A stretch of DNA of 64,000 bases from Prorocentrum cordatum (GCA_963575745.1 CAUYUJ010002097.1:1-64000); one strand, 5' to 3'; positions 50,601 to 61,228 are shown, counted from the first letter of the stretch. Notes: generated by a model not told the origin, from the sequence alone. Made by a program: numbers and translations.

Positions 50601-51620
50601 TGGCGTTACGTACGTGCGTGCTTGTGTGCATATGGTGTGATGTGGGATCGTATACGTACGGATGCCTCGGAGTTCCTGCGCATGAATTTCTACTTTCGTG
50701 AATCCAGTCAGATGAAACGCCAATGGGGAGGGGGCTTAGCTATCGGACAGAGACACTGGACCCACACGTTGTCAGAGTTCTTCGGACCCAAGTGGCGGGA
50801 AGATTTCCGTGCTACTCCTGGGACCTTTGATGAGCAGTTCGCCACGCATGTTTGTTCTCGGGAAATGCTTGATTGTTTCCAGATCCGTGCCAAAACATAT
50901 AGTCATCCTCGGGCTGCTGGGGAGGTCCATATCCAAACACAGCAGGAGCTTCAGGTGTATGGAGTTGAGGAGGGATCACACATTGCCAATGATCGTCTAG
51001 CTAAACGACTTGGTGTACACACATCCAAATGGGAAAATGCCGAGTGGGATCTTGAGGCCTTCGGAGTCCCCATAAGTATCCATGGAGATAGTCTCTTGGT
51101 TGTATCATGGTGCCAGGGATACTGGCAAGTTATCAACAAGGATTTTCAGAGAAGAATTGACAGGAACATAAATCGTCTGGATGGTATGTCTTTCATGTTT
51201 CGCATTCGCCCGTTTGCTCCTGGACGAGACCTTATCGAACACTGCTTCAGGGAATGGAATACAAGGGCGGACGTGCTCACTCATACTGCCCGAGAGGGCA
51301 TCGACATATTTCAGGATTGTATCAGGCAGGAGCCCAACGAGTATTCGAATCTTGACAAGTATTGTGCCATCGACTGTGGTTTCGATGGTGGAGTGCCGAC
51401 GGCGGGTGTCGGAGTCGGTTGCTGGATTGATGTCGGTCGTGTCTCGCGGACTTGTCGTAAGCCGAGTTCCAGAGATATTGTGTGGACGGAGGTGTATAGT
51501 GCTGCTTTCTCTATCGACAACAATGCTTCAGTTACTCAGGCCGAATTGTCGGCGATTGAACATATCATTGATGTTCTTCCACGGGTTGTTCACACATACT
51601 TTGAGTTTGAACTTTTGTGA
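47645..51620 (+). pseudogene. dLINE-3 ORF2: endonuclease, reverse transcriptase, permuted RNase H (frameshifted)
   Basis: Endonuclease motifs GSWNL, LQETQN, TDANVELPP (about 48106), VLDYFLI and RLSDHALV (about 48477). Reverse transcriptase motifs ATGPDRVPTEIL, MPKVPG, YGFQEARET, AEIKQAFDHC, RTGAPEGPLVFN and WADNVY (about 49900). RNase H residues: Asp 51087, His 51240, Asp 51270, Asp 51384, Glu 51543. Frame changes occur at about 47800-47870 (probably more than one), 48190-48270 and 49130-49200; from 49104 on the frame is open for 838 codons. Confidence 0.88.
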
Positions 51621-51830
51621 CTTGTGATTGCGTTGTTTCCTTCGTACTTGTGTGTTCATGCACGCACGTGTGTCGAATAAGAGCTTCGCTTGACGGTCAC
51701 TTGTTCGAAATAAGAGCTTCGCTCCCTGCCGCATGCGTTGTGGTGGGCGGCTTGGCTCACCTGTATGCTGCCCGTTTCTTGCTTGCGACTGGGCCTGGCA
51801 GCCCGCGCAGTCGACCGCAAAGACCGCAAA
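51621..51830 (+). promoter_or_regulatory. dLINE-3 3' UTR with repeated AATAAGAGCTTCGCT
   Basis: AATAAGAGCTTCGCT occurs twice (about 51677 and 51710); the second gives GAGC-TTC-GCTC. A GGGC / GCCC stem lies at 51791-51804 near the tail GACCGCAAAGACCGCAAA. Confidence 0.5.
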
Positions 51831-51862
51831 ACCAAGGTTGACGGCTTACCGCCGGCCCCCAG
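51831..51862 (+). repeat. Right half of HP hairpin interrupted by dLINE-3
   Basis: ACCAAGGTTGACGG, CTTACCGCCGG, CCCCCAG. Confidence 0.85.
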
Positions 51863-53285
51863 TGACTCGTGGAGCTTCCCAAAGAGCGAAGCGGCGAAGC
51901 TAGAGAGGAATTCCTGCGCGCTGGGGGGCTAGTTGGCCCGAACAATCTCGACGAAAGTTTTGTCTTTCTGTGATTTTTTTTGGTCGAAATTTGAAAGGTC
52001 GATGGAGCTCTAATACTCCCCCCCATATTCGATCTTATTCCCTCTCGCCATCTCAATCTTAGGTCGATCGGGTACATAGTACGGTTAAAAAGCACTCAGT
52101 CGGGATCGGCTGTTTAGTGTCCTCTGGGCAGGTGCTGTCGGTTTTCTCGACTTAACTCGAGCTGCAGATGAGCTCCGGAGCTGTTCGTCGCAGCAATCGA
52201 AAGGGAATCATCAGCGGCACTAGTCTGAAGTATCTAGATGCCCGAATTCGGTCTGCTACGAGAGCTGGGTCCGAATACTATTCGTACTCCTGTTAAATGT
52301 TTCAGAGATGATGATGGCATTCTTGTCTAACTCGAGCTGCTGATGAGCTACGCAGCTGTTCGGCGCAGATATTGAAGGATAATCATCATGGGCGCTAGTC
52401 TCAAGTATCTAGATGCCCGAAGTCGCTCTGCTACCAGAGCTGGATCAGACGAACTCTCCGTGCTCTGCTATTCTTTAAGAGACGAGGATGACTTTCTTGA
52501 CTTAACTCGAGCTGCAGCTGAGCTGCATAGCTGTTCGGCACAGCCATAGAGAGAGCAGCATCAGACGCGCGTCTGAAGTATCTAGATGCCCGAACTCGCG
52601 CTGCCACGAGAGCAGGGTCCGAACAACTATTTGTACTCTTATATATATATATATATATCGTTGTATATATATATTCTTTAATTTTGTTTACCACATACAA
52701 TCTATATTTATAAAGAGATGATGATGACTTTCTTCACTTAACTCGAGCTGCAGATGAGCTACAGAGGTGTCCGGCACAACGGTCGAATAATAATCATCAG
52801 ACGCGCTATTCTCAAGTGCCGAATTGGGTCTGCTACGAGAGCTGTGTCCGAAAAACTATTCGTGCTCTGTTAATTCTTAAAGAGGTGTTGATGACTCTCT
52901 TCACTTGACTGGAGCTGCAGATGTGCTGCAGAGCTGTTCGGCACAGCAATCGAAGGATAAGCATCAGACGCGTGTCTGAAGTATCTAGATGCCCGAACTC
53001 GCTCTGCTACGAGAGCTGGGTCTGGACTATTATTTGTACTCTGCTAATTTTTCAAGGGACCATGATGACTTTCTTGATTTAACTCGAGCTGCGGATGAGT
53101 TGCACAGCTGTTTGGCACATCGATCGGACAAAAATCATCAGGCGCGCTATTCCTGAGTATCTAGATGTTTGAGATTGGTCTGCTACCAGAGCTGAAACCA
53201 AGCACACTATTCGTGCTCTGCTATTTTTTCTGAGATGATGATAGCTTCTCTACTTCATCCGAGCTGTGGGCTGGCTAAGGAGCTG
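51863..53285 (+). repeat. B-related segment and satellite E array
   Basis: GACTCGTGGAGCTTCCC left end, diverged B (to about 52140), then about six E monomers of 170-180 bp. An (AT)n stretch lies at 52636-52670. Confidence 0.7.
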
Positions 53286-53650
53286 AGAAGCACTTCTCGA
53301 AGCTTCTCCTCCTCCTCCCCCATCTCCCTCCTTCTCCGCCTCCTCCTTCTTCTTCTTCTTCCTTCTCTCCCCTTTTCCTCCTCCTGCTCCTTCTCCTCTT
53401 CCTCCTCCTTCTCCTCCCCTTTCTCCTGCATTCGCTCCTTCTCCTCTTTCTTCTTCTCCGCCTCCTTCTCTTCCCCCTCCTCCTCGTTCTCCTCCCCTTC
53501 ATCATCATCATCATCATCATCATCGTCGTCTTCTCCCTCCACCCCTCCCCCTCCTGCTCGCCGTCCTCCGCTTGCTCCTTCTCCTCCTACTCCTTCTCTT
53601 CCTCGGCCTCCTCCATTTCCATCTCCCCCTCGCTCCTTCTTCTCCTCCCC
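53286..53650 (+). repeat. Polypyrimidine tract with (CAT)n
   Basis: Almost pure C/T for 350 bases, with (CAT)n near 53500-53525. Related to 45722-46027 by composition and flanks. Confidence 0.85.
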
Positions 53651-53980
53651 GCCCTCCTCCATGAAGCCGCGTCCTTGCGCGAGCGGAATGCGAGATTGCC
53701 GCGCCCGCGTCCCATTCATGTGTATCGCAACGTTTTGGGTAGCGTTTCAACCAGCTCTTGCGCCATTCTTCAACCTGTTCCAACACCTTTGCATTCTCAC
53801 ATGTTGTGCTGCATCCTTTTCCTTGTTCCTGCATCTTATTCCGATGCCTATGCCTCAGTGGCTCGGCAGTGTGATGACAAGAGGTGCCTTCTCTAGCTAC
53901 CCTGTGCTCCGTTTGGGAGTCTTAGGGCTCAGCTGTCACAGCTGTCCGCGCCCTGACTCAAACTCAAAAAACCAAGGTTG
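53651..53980 (+). other. GCGC segment and possible retroelement tail
   Basis: GGAATGCGAGATTGCCGCGC as at 46060, then about 240 bp of unassigned sequence ending ACTCAAACTCAAAAAACC joined to AAGGTTG. This is how LINE tails join the HP loop. The following CCGCCGGGAACTC matches the reverse complement of an HP left arm. Could be a short or truncated retroelement in a damaged hairpin. Confidence 0.35.
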
Positions 53981-54475
53981 CCGCCGGGAACTCTGGGCTT
54001 TCTCGTGCGGCTCGAGCCGAATTGAGCGGTCAGGCAGCCTGCCCCTGGCCTGGCCCGCCGCGCGGGGGCGCGTGGCGATCGGGCCACCCGGCATCCTCGG
54101 CGACTTCGGCGAGCCCGAGGCAAGCAGGCCGCCTGCCATTTGTTTGTATTTGTTTGTGTGCATTGTCGCGGCATTTTGCTGCATCGAGCTGGACGGGACG
54201 AGCCAGAGTTTATCGATTGATCTGGACCGCTGGGGATCGAACTTCGGACACTGGGAGTGGGGATATCTTGCTAGAAAGGTTGGTGTATCTCGTCGTGACG
54301 ATAAAGGTTCTCTAGTTGACATACCATCTGGACCACCTGATCTGTCTCCCACTCTACCTCATAATATTGTTGCCCCATATAACTTTCATCAGTTACGTGC
54401 ACATCTCAAACGTACTCGAGCAGATCGATCGTTCTGTGAGAGTGGAATATCCCTTGCAACATCTCAGACGGTAAG

Positions 54476-55523
54476 ATGGCTGCCTCATCAGCTGCTGTTG
54501 TCCCCGAGATTTTCGCCATGGATGCCACTGATATGCCCGTTCCAGGAGCCAAGGAGGAGGAGGCCCCAGAGGGAAAACATGTCAAAGTTCAGACTGTCGA
54601 GGGCCTCGAGGAGGCCATGACTAGGTGCATGGACAAGATCACGGGGCTTCTAGCATCTCTGGGAGGTAAGATGTCTGAGGGGTTCCAGTCTACTCATCGG
54701 AGCATCGCGTTTCTCGGCACCCAACTCAATCCTCGTGTTGATTCGGTCGAGAAAGATGTGCAGCAGGCGATGACGGACATAGATGCTATTATTAAGAAAG
54801 TGGAGGATCAGAGGCTTCATATCATTCAGCTCCAGCAGGCTCCTGCAGGTGGGGCCCCCAGAGCAGGCACCTCTACGACGGCGTCCTCGGCGGAAACTCG
54901 TGAGTCCATGCAGAATTTCACTCCGTCGTTCGTCGAGCTCAAGGGGTGGGTGACTGACTGGCGGGATGCAGAGAAGCGTCAGGAGGAGATGTTATCGCAG
55001 CAGGCGTTGAATTCACTCCCGAATGAGGTCCTGGCTGGAGAATGGTTCAGTGGTGTCGAGGAGCTTCTTGACCTGAACCAATCCGAGAAGTTCAACGCAG
55101 GTCGAGAGGCATGGGGTTATTCGCGTGCTCGGCTCTATTTCCAGAAAGGGTTACCAGTGACCAGCTGTGGGATCTCCGTCGTCGACTCGTCGCCGCGATT
55201 GCCGACAACGAACTCCAGCATGCTCCCAGGGCCCTCAATGTTCACGTGGAGCCCCCCCCCCCCGGAAGAAGCCCCATCTAGATGCCGCTGGGATCTTTCA
55301 GGCAAAGTTCAAGAGCTTCAAGAGGCATCATTCAGATCTTAGGGCTGAGACGGGACCACCGATTACGTTCATGTGGGGCTCCAGTGATCACCTACCCCCT
55401 CCAGGGAAGATCGTGGCCAAGTTCTCTCTGCAGAATGGCTGGGAGATTACTCGTGCAATGAATCAGCTTGAGCCAGGGATCAACATTGATGAGTTGCGAG
55501 CGAGGGTTTCCAGTGCGAACTAG
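54476..55523 (+). pseudogene. dLINE-4 ORF1 (two frameshifts)
   Basis: ATG start at 54476. Region with MTRCMDKITGLLASLGGKM and a coiled coil, a Gly/Ala/Ser linker, then core FVELKGWVTDW and KFNAGREAWGYSRARLYF. Frame changes near 55155 and within a run of 12 Cs (55252-55263). The end continues in a third frame (ETGPPITF corresponds to GExGPPRS). Ends at TAG 55521-55523. The RNP-like segment is the most diverged of the four. Confidence 0.8.
55521..55523 (+). promoter_or_regulatory. In-frame TAG between ORF1 and ORF2 of dLINE-4
   Basis: TAG followed by AGG; eight codons later the same frame gives SWNV. A TAG here suggests that the position of the stop, not its identity, is conserved. Confidence 0.45.
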
Positions 55524-58500
55524 AGGTGCCACGACGCCATTGCGTCATGGAATGTGCGTCGGGCAGGTGCAGAGAACGGCCATGACATAATTAATTCACT
55601 ACGTCGCTTAGATGTGGGACTCGCGGGGTTGTGCGAGTGCCAGTTCCTTTCAGCTCGTGATCTCAACATGCGAGTTTACACGATTTTTCGGAGTACCTGT
55701 CGGAAGGCTGCGGTGATCATGTCTAAGTCTTGGAGAGACTCGCTCAGGGCCACATATCGTGGCAAAGGTTTTGTGATTTGTAGCTATTTTAGTGTTACGG
55801 TTATTGTTGCATTTATGCCGCATGAGAGTATTCGTACCCTTACGGAAGAACAGCATGAACAGGATGTGTATGAGCAGATATTGTTTGATATATCCCAAGT
55901 GCTTCGCACACATAGGTCTAAGTTCCCGAAGCAGCCGGAGGACCTGGTCTTCCTGACAGATGCTAACGTCGAACTCGAGCCAGATTCGGAGGTCAACGGC
56001 TTCAGAGTTACTGGATCAGGGCTTTTGGAGGCGTCTGGGATCGCTGGGGATACTACGGAGATAGATACTGGGATGGAGGAAGGATCGGATGACGGCAACC
56101 CGTATATGACTAAAACGCAACGTTGTGCACGTAAAACAAGACCTCATAGGGTTGTCTCGGGCTTCGAAATCTGACGGGCGTCTAGGCTGCAATCTATGAG
56201 GGGGGCCCTACTGGACTTCTGCGGGCTCTGGGGCATAAGGATGGAGAACACATTTGGGCAGAGGGGGGTTACTTTCAAATCAAGTACGGGGGTGGAGAAG
56301 GTACTCGACTATGTTGGTGTCAGCCGTCGTTTACACAGGCAGGAGCTCATTGTAGGCTGGATGCTGCCTGCGGTGGGCCACGCCTGGGCGGAGCACCCAT
56401 GCAGCAGATGCGAGCGTGCGCTGTCTGACCACGCTTGCCTAGTTGTTCGCTTGTCTTGTGCGCCGTCTGCGAAGAGACGGACCCAGCCTGCTCGAAAATT
56501 CATCTACTTGCAACCGGTGTCGCAGCTCGAGTTTGCGAAGAACATGGGCGATCGGGGCAGTCGTTACCGTGCATTGTGCCAGGAAAATGCGGACCCTGAG
56601 GATCGACAGGAGATGTTGGACATGCTAGGACCTGACCTCATAAAGGCCGCCGAGGAGACCCCCCAGAAGGATGCCAATCCCAGGAATAATGTACCAAAGA
56701 AATCCGAGATCTACTGGGCCGCCCAGGAAAGTATACGTGAAGCACTTCGTCGTGGAGGTAGAGAGGAGGCCAAACGGTGCTCAAAGATAGTGAGGAGAGA
56801 AAGGAGGAGGCTGGAGGCAAAAGTACACAGGTGGAGGACGGAGATGAACGCGAGGAGGAGGAGGAGGGCCAAGACGGAGACGCTGATCCTTGCCAACGGG
56901 ATGGGGTCTCAGAACCGCGAGGAGTGGGGGGGCGAGATATTGGGGCACATGAAGTCTAAGGTTGAGGGCCCCGAGGCCAGGGAGGTGACCCTTCGTGAGC
57001 TACAGTTGCTGCGTGGTCTATGTTCGGGAAGCGGGTCCTCGGAGGTGTTCTCGATGTCGCTCCTGCTGCGGGCGAGGGCGAAGCTGTCCACGGGAAAGGC
57101 CCCAGGCCCCGACAACGTCACTGTCATGATGTTGAAACAGCTCTCGTGGGCATCTCTCCGACGTGTTCTGGTGAGCTTCCAAGGTGTGTATTCCCGCAGG
57201 TAATGTTGCCCCGACAGTTGGTGTCAACTAGCTGCCACGCTCATGCCTAAGGAAATGGACATACAACACTTGACATATACACGTGTACTATGTCTACAGT
57301 CGTGTCTTATGAAATGGTACATGACATGTATTGTGATGATGATTGAGAAGAGGATTGAGGAGCACCGACACTATGTGTGCCTGTACGGATTCAGATCGGG
57401 ACGAAAAACATAGGAAATCACCAGCGTTGCAAAATGGCTCAGCCAGCACTCCGCTGTCTGGGGCAAAGGAGACAGTTTGTGGCTTGCCAACCTTGATATT
57501 TTGCAAGCATTCGATAATGTCACCCCGTGCCTCGCCATGCGCTGTCTTCGTGCTCTTGATATACCAGCTGATCTCATTGTGGCGTTGATTGAACCCATGA
57601 TTGATAATCAGTGTGTGGCCAGCTTCGAGGGCATCGAGGCATCTTCAGCTGTCTATTGGGACAAATCTATTCGAACGGGAGGAGTGGAGGGGCCGATGAT
57701 TTTCCTTGCAGTATCTATTGTACTCTGGAGAGATGTGATTGACAGGTGGAGGCAGGTTACGCAGTACGGTATCAAGTTGGAAAATGATGAGCGCATGTTC
57801 AACGGTGAGCGTAGGACCCACAGTTTCTGGGCATATAATCTTTTGTTGTATGCGAAGACTCGCTCTGACCTCGAGTTGATGGTGCGTGACATGAGTATCC
57901 CGCTGATGAATGCAGGAATGACTTGGAAGCCGAGATCCTTGATGTATATTTACTTTGGTGCGCCGCCTGGCATCCCGCCGTCCCCCGAGCAGGATATTCG
58001 TGTGCTGGTGCCGTCTTCTGATCCTGCTCTCGGGGCCCGAGATGTGGTCCTGCCGCGTGTGCAGTCGTTTGAGATCCTGGGAGCCACTCTGGAGGAGACC
58101 TGGAAGGACCACTCGGACTCAGAGGCCATGCTCCAGAAAGCCCAGAAGGTATTCTTTGGGGAAATCGCTTACTCTCGCTGCTCTGGTATTGATTTGGCTG
58201 AGAGGTTTACTCGTTATCAAGCTAAAGTGATTGCTGCATTATTATTCAACTGTGAGGGCCGAACGCCCGACTATTCCACCATTGCTGCTGTTCACTCTTT
58301 TGAGGGGAGATGCCTGGCGTTGATGTCAGGTCTACGCAAGCGGAGAACCGACGGATGGTTTGAATTTCAACGTAGGCGATACAAAGTTTGACAGCAGAGG
58401 CTTGTTGAGCTTGGATTTCGAAGTGCGGTGCAGATATGGATATTTCGTTGTTGAGATTGGGCCAAGGATGTCTCAGTTGTTGCAAGTATTCGTATGAGGA

Positions 58501-59678
58501 GGTACACAACACACACAGGGGAGGAGGAGGTGAAGACGGTACCAAATCGGCGTCAGAGAAAAACTCGGGCAATGGCGGCGGCGGCGGCTTCTCAAGTATC
58601 CCAGATGTCGAGTGGGGGTCGTCGGCGGACAACGGATGATCGGCCTGCCATACCTGAGGAGTCGAACATCTTACGTGAATGGATGATATCTAGGCTGGCC
58701 ATGCTACATGGAAGGGGGAAGTGGGCGGAACATCGGGACGCATGTATTCTGGCGTTGCCTGCAAACGATAGGAAGCATCTCACACGCATGAGCATGGGTG
58801 CGCCCGCCCGTGGACATACTGTATGGGATTGGTGTTTGTGCGATCTCTTTGGTTGTGAGTGGTACCTCTCGTTCGACAGCTCCGCTGGGTCCCGCGAGAA
58901 ATATGGCAAACATCTGCTGACTGTGATTGGCATGCAACACTTGTTCGAGTTATTTGTTTTATCCAGGCCACCTGGTGTGAGGTACGTGAAGGCGGAGGAG
59001 GAGGTGGAGAGAGAGATGAATGAGAGGATTAGCAAACGTTTTGCTGCTAATTGTGAGAATGAAACGGAGTGGAGGTGTGGGAGTATTGAACGTCTTGGGA
59101 TGGAAATCCTGGGAGATAGTAGGACGGTCGTTAACTGGATGTGTGGTGAGTGGCAGATTCGTAACAAGCAGTATGTACGACTGGTGGGAACACTACGAAA
59201 TACTTTATCGATGCTGTCTGGATGGGGACCGACCGCACCTGCATCGGGACAGAATCTGTATAAACATTTCTTTCGTGAGGGTAATGAACGTGCGGATAGA
59301 TTGTCGTGGGAGGCCAGAGGTGGCCAAACTATTACTCGCTGGTTTGCATATGATCAGTTTCTCAGTGCTCGTAAGACTGCTCTCCGTGGTGCATTCGATG
59401 GGGGTGTCAGTAATGAAGGATGTGGAGGCGGGTGGTGGCTTCAGATTGGCGTCGTAGGTAGGGGTTCCAGCGTGCAGGTTGATTTTCCCATCTCCTCCTC
59501 CTCCTCCTCCTCCTCTTCCTCCTGCATCAGCTCGCAGAGCTTCCATTGGCGCGATGTGGCCGAGGAAGCGATGAGCTTGCCTCCAGGTAGCACGGTAACC
59601 TGCTGTGAACTAGCTGCCTGCGCTGCCCTGACGAGAGCTGCTGCTAAGGTGGCGTGCGCTCTGCTGCGACCTACCTAA
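55524..59678 (+). pseudogene. dLINE-4 ORF2 (in-frame stops, catalytic loss)
   Basis: Almost entirely in one frame but with stops at 56172, 57201 and 58389 and further ones at 57201-57476 and 58389-58490. Endonuclease motifs: SWNV, LCECQF, TDANVEL, VLDYVGV, ALSDHACL. Reverse transcriptase: PGPDNVTVMMLK, YGFRSG, LDILQAFDN, RTGGVEGPMIF and FWAYNL, where the catalytic Asp is Tyr. RNase H: Asp 59115, His 59265, Asp 59295, Asp 59397, Glu 59607, with a (TCC)n-encoded Ser run between the last two. Confidence 0.85.
59489..59522 (+). repeat. (TCC)n microsatellite inside dLINE-4 RNase H
   Basis: About ten TCC/TCT codons encode a poly-Ser loop that lengthens the FDGG to Glu spacing to 70 residues. Confidence 0.85.
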
Positions 59679-59755
59679 GAAGGTGGGGGGCTCAGTTTCA
59701 CTGTTCCGCCGATTCGGATTCGGGTTCTAGTGGCGGACCGCAAACCGCAAAAAAA

Positions 59756-59786
59756 ACAAGGTTGACGGTTTACCGCCGGCTTCCAG
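59756..59786 (+). repeat. Right half of HP hairpin interrupted by dLINE-4
   Basis: CAAGGTTGACGG, TTTACCGCCGG, CTTCCAG. Confidence 0.8.
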
Positions 59787-60778
59787 TTGATGATTCAGGA
59801 AGCTTGCTGGCTGCGTTAAAAGCACTTGACTCCTAGAGCTTTCCCATGAATAAAAAAAAAAAAAAACAGCAAAGGTCTAGTGTGATTCCATAGCGTCGGC
59901 GGGTCAGTTCGCTCGGAATCGCCCGGAAGACCTTTCGCTTGGTCTGCCGCAAGCCCGTTCCTTTCCGCGCGCTGTTTCATGCGGAATGCAGCCACGACGG
60001 CGCCATTGCTAACAAATTGCTAAATCTCGAGGGCGAGTCCGGAAACGGTTTGTGGGCGCGCCGCAGGTGTAGTGCATTAGGGGCGTGGAATGACTCGTGG
60101 AGCTTCCCCATGAGCGACGCGGCGAAGCTCTAGAGGAATTCCACAGCGTCGGCGGGCTAGTTGGCTCAGAACCGCGCGGCTGACTTTTTACTTGGCCCGC
60201 CTCGTCTCTTCCGTGCATGGTTGCACTGAGACATCCCGAATGCAGCCGCGACGGGGCCATGCAAACGAATTGCTACATCTTGAGGGCGAGTCCGGAGACG
60301 GTTTGTGCGCGCGCTGCAGGTCTAATACATCGGGGACGTGAAATGACGTGTAGAGCTTCCCCATAAGCGAACATGCCGAATGCCGCGTCGGCGCCTTGCA
60401 AACAAATAGCTAAATCTTGAGAGCGAGTCTGGAAACGGTTAATGCGCGCGCCGCATTTGCAGTGCATCAGAACGTGAAATGACTCGTAGAGCTTCCCCAT
60501 GCGTAAAGCGGCGAAGCTCTAGAGTAATTCGACAGCGTCGGCAGACCTTTTGCTTGGTCTGCCGCGAACCCGCATCTGCACTTTGAGACGTTCCGAATGC
60601 AGCTGCGACGGCGCCATTGCAATCGAATTGCTAAATCTCGAGGGCGAGTCTGGAAACGGTTTGTGCGCGCGCCGCAGGTGTTTTGCATCAGGGGCGTGGA
60701 ATGACTCGTAGAGCTTCCCCATAAGCGAAGCGGCGAATCTCCAGAGTAATTCCACAGCATTGTCGGGCTAGTTGGGAG
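59787..60778 (+). repeat. Satellite D: tandem ~250-bp repeat
   Basis: GACTCGTAGAGCTTCCCC or variants at about 60091, 60343, 60480 and 60702, with a diverged start at 59828. Shared blocks: GACGGCGCCATTGCAA, GGGCGAGTCTGGAAACGG, GCGCGCGCCGCAGGTG. Each unit starts like a module left end, so D is probably a distant family, but no HP follows. Confidence 0.7.
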
Positions 60779-60782
60779 AGAT

Positions 60783-60823
<41 letters not shown>

Positions 60824-60825
60824 AA
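60779..60825 (+). repeat. (GA)n microsatellite
   Basis: AGAGAGAGA run at 60780-60822. Confidence 0.95.
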
Positions 60826-61100
60826 GAGGGGGGAATCCATCCATCAACGCATACTCGCATATGCATCTGGTGTGTATGTATGAATGTGTGCGTGTAGGTA
60901 AATCTCTAGGTCGGTGGGTAGTTCGGTCTGTCGGTATGCATGTGAGTATGAATGAATGTGGGTTTGTAAGCAATTCTGTTTGTCGGTATGAGTGTATGTC
61001 TGCATTCATGCATGTTTGTCGGTATGTATGTTTGCGTGTATGCATGTTCATGCATGCGTATATCGATGCGTATATAACTATACATGAGTGTTTGAATGCG
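60826..61100 (+). repeat. TATG/TGTATG-rich low-complexity sequence
   Basis: Degenerate repeats of TGTATG, GTCGGTATG and TGCATG. No gene seen. Confidence 0.75.
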
Positions 61101-61228
61101 TGCATGTGTAGAGAACCGGTGTTACATTTCAGTGTCCCTCTCTCTCAATGCAGCGTGTTGTTTCGCTGACGTTAAGGCTCAGACGAGAGGGTGCGTTGGA
61201 GGTTCGCCCGCGCACCGAGTAGAAAACA

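Larger units (their letters stand above)
46180..51830 (+). mobile_element. dLINE-3, non-LTR retrotransposon in an HP hairpin
   Basis: Same architecture as dLINE-2 but ORF2 carries three or more frameshifts. Ends in two GACCGCAAA units and joins ACCAAGGTTGACGG. Confidence 0.92.
53981..59756 (+). mobile_element. dLINE-4, degenerate non-LTR retrotransposon
   Basis: The 5' limit is uncertain. A GC-rich leader and a TTTGTTTG-rich stretch (54138-54160) resemble the dLINE-3 leader, but no GGCTCAAG junction is found; GGCTCGAG at 54009 is the nearest. The 3' end (ACCGCAAACCGCAAAA) joins the HP loop at 59757. ORF1 has two frameshifts and ORF2 several stops. Confidence 0.85.

Noticed and set aside
53235-54620. 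A 461-aa ORF rich in Ser/Pro across 53235-54620
   Set aside because: It is a chance frame through a polypyrimidine tract that runs into the dLINE-4 leader and overlaps its ORF1 in another frame.
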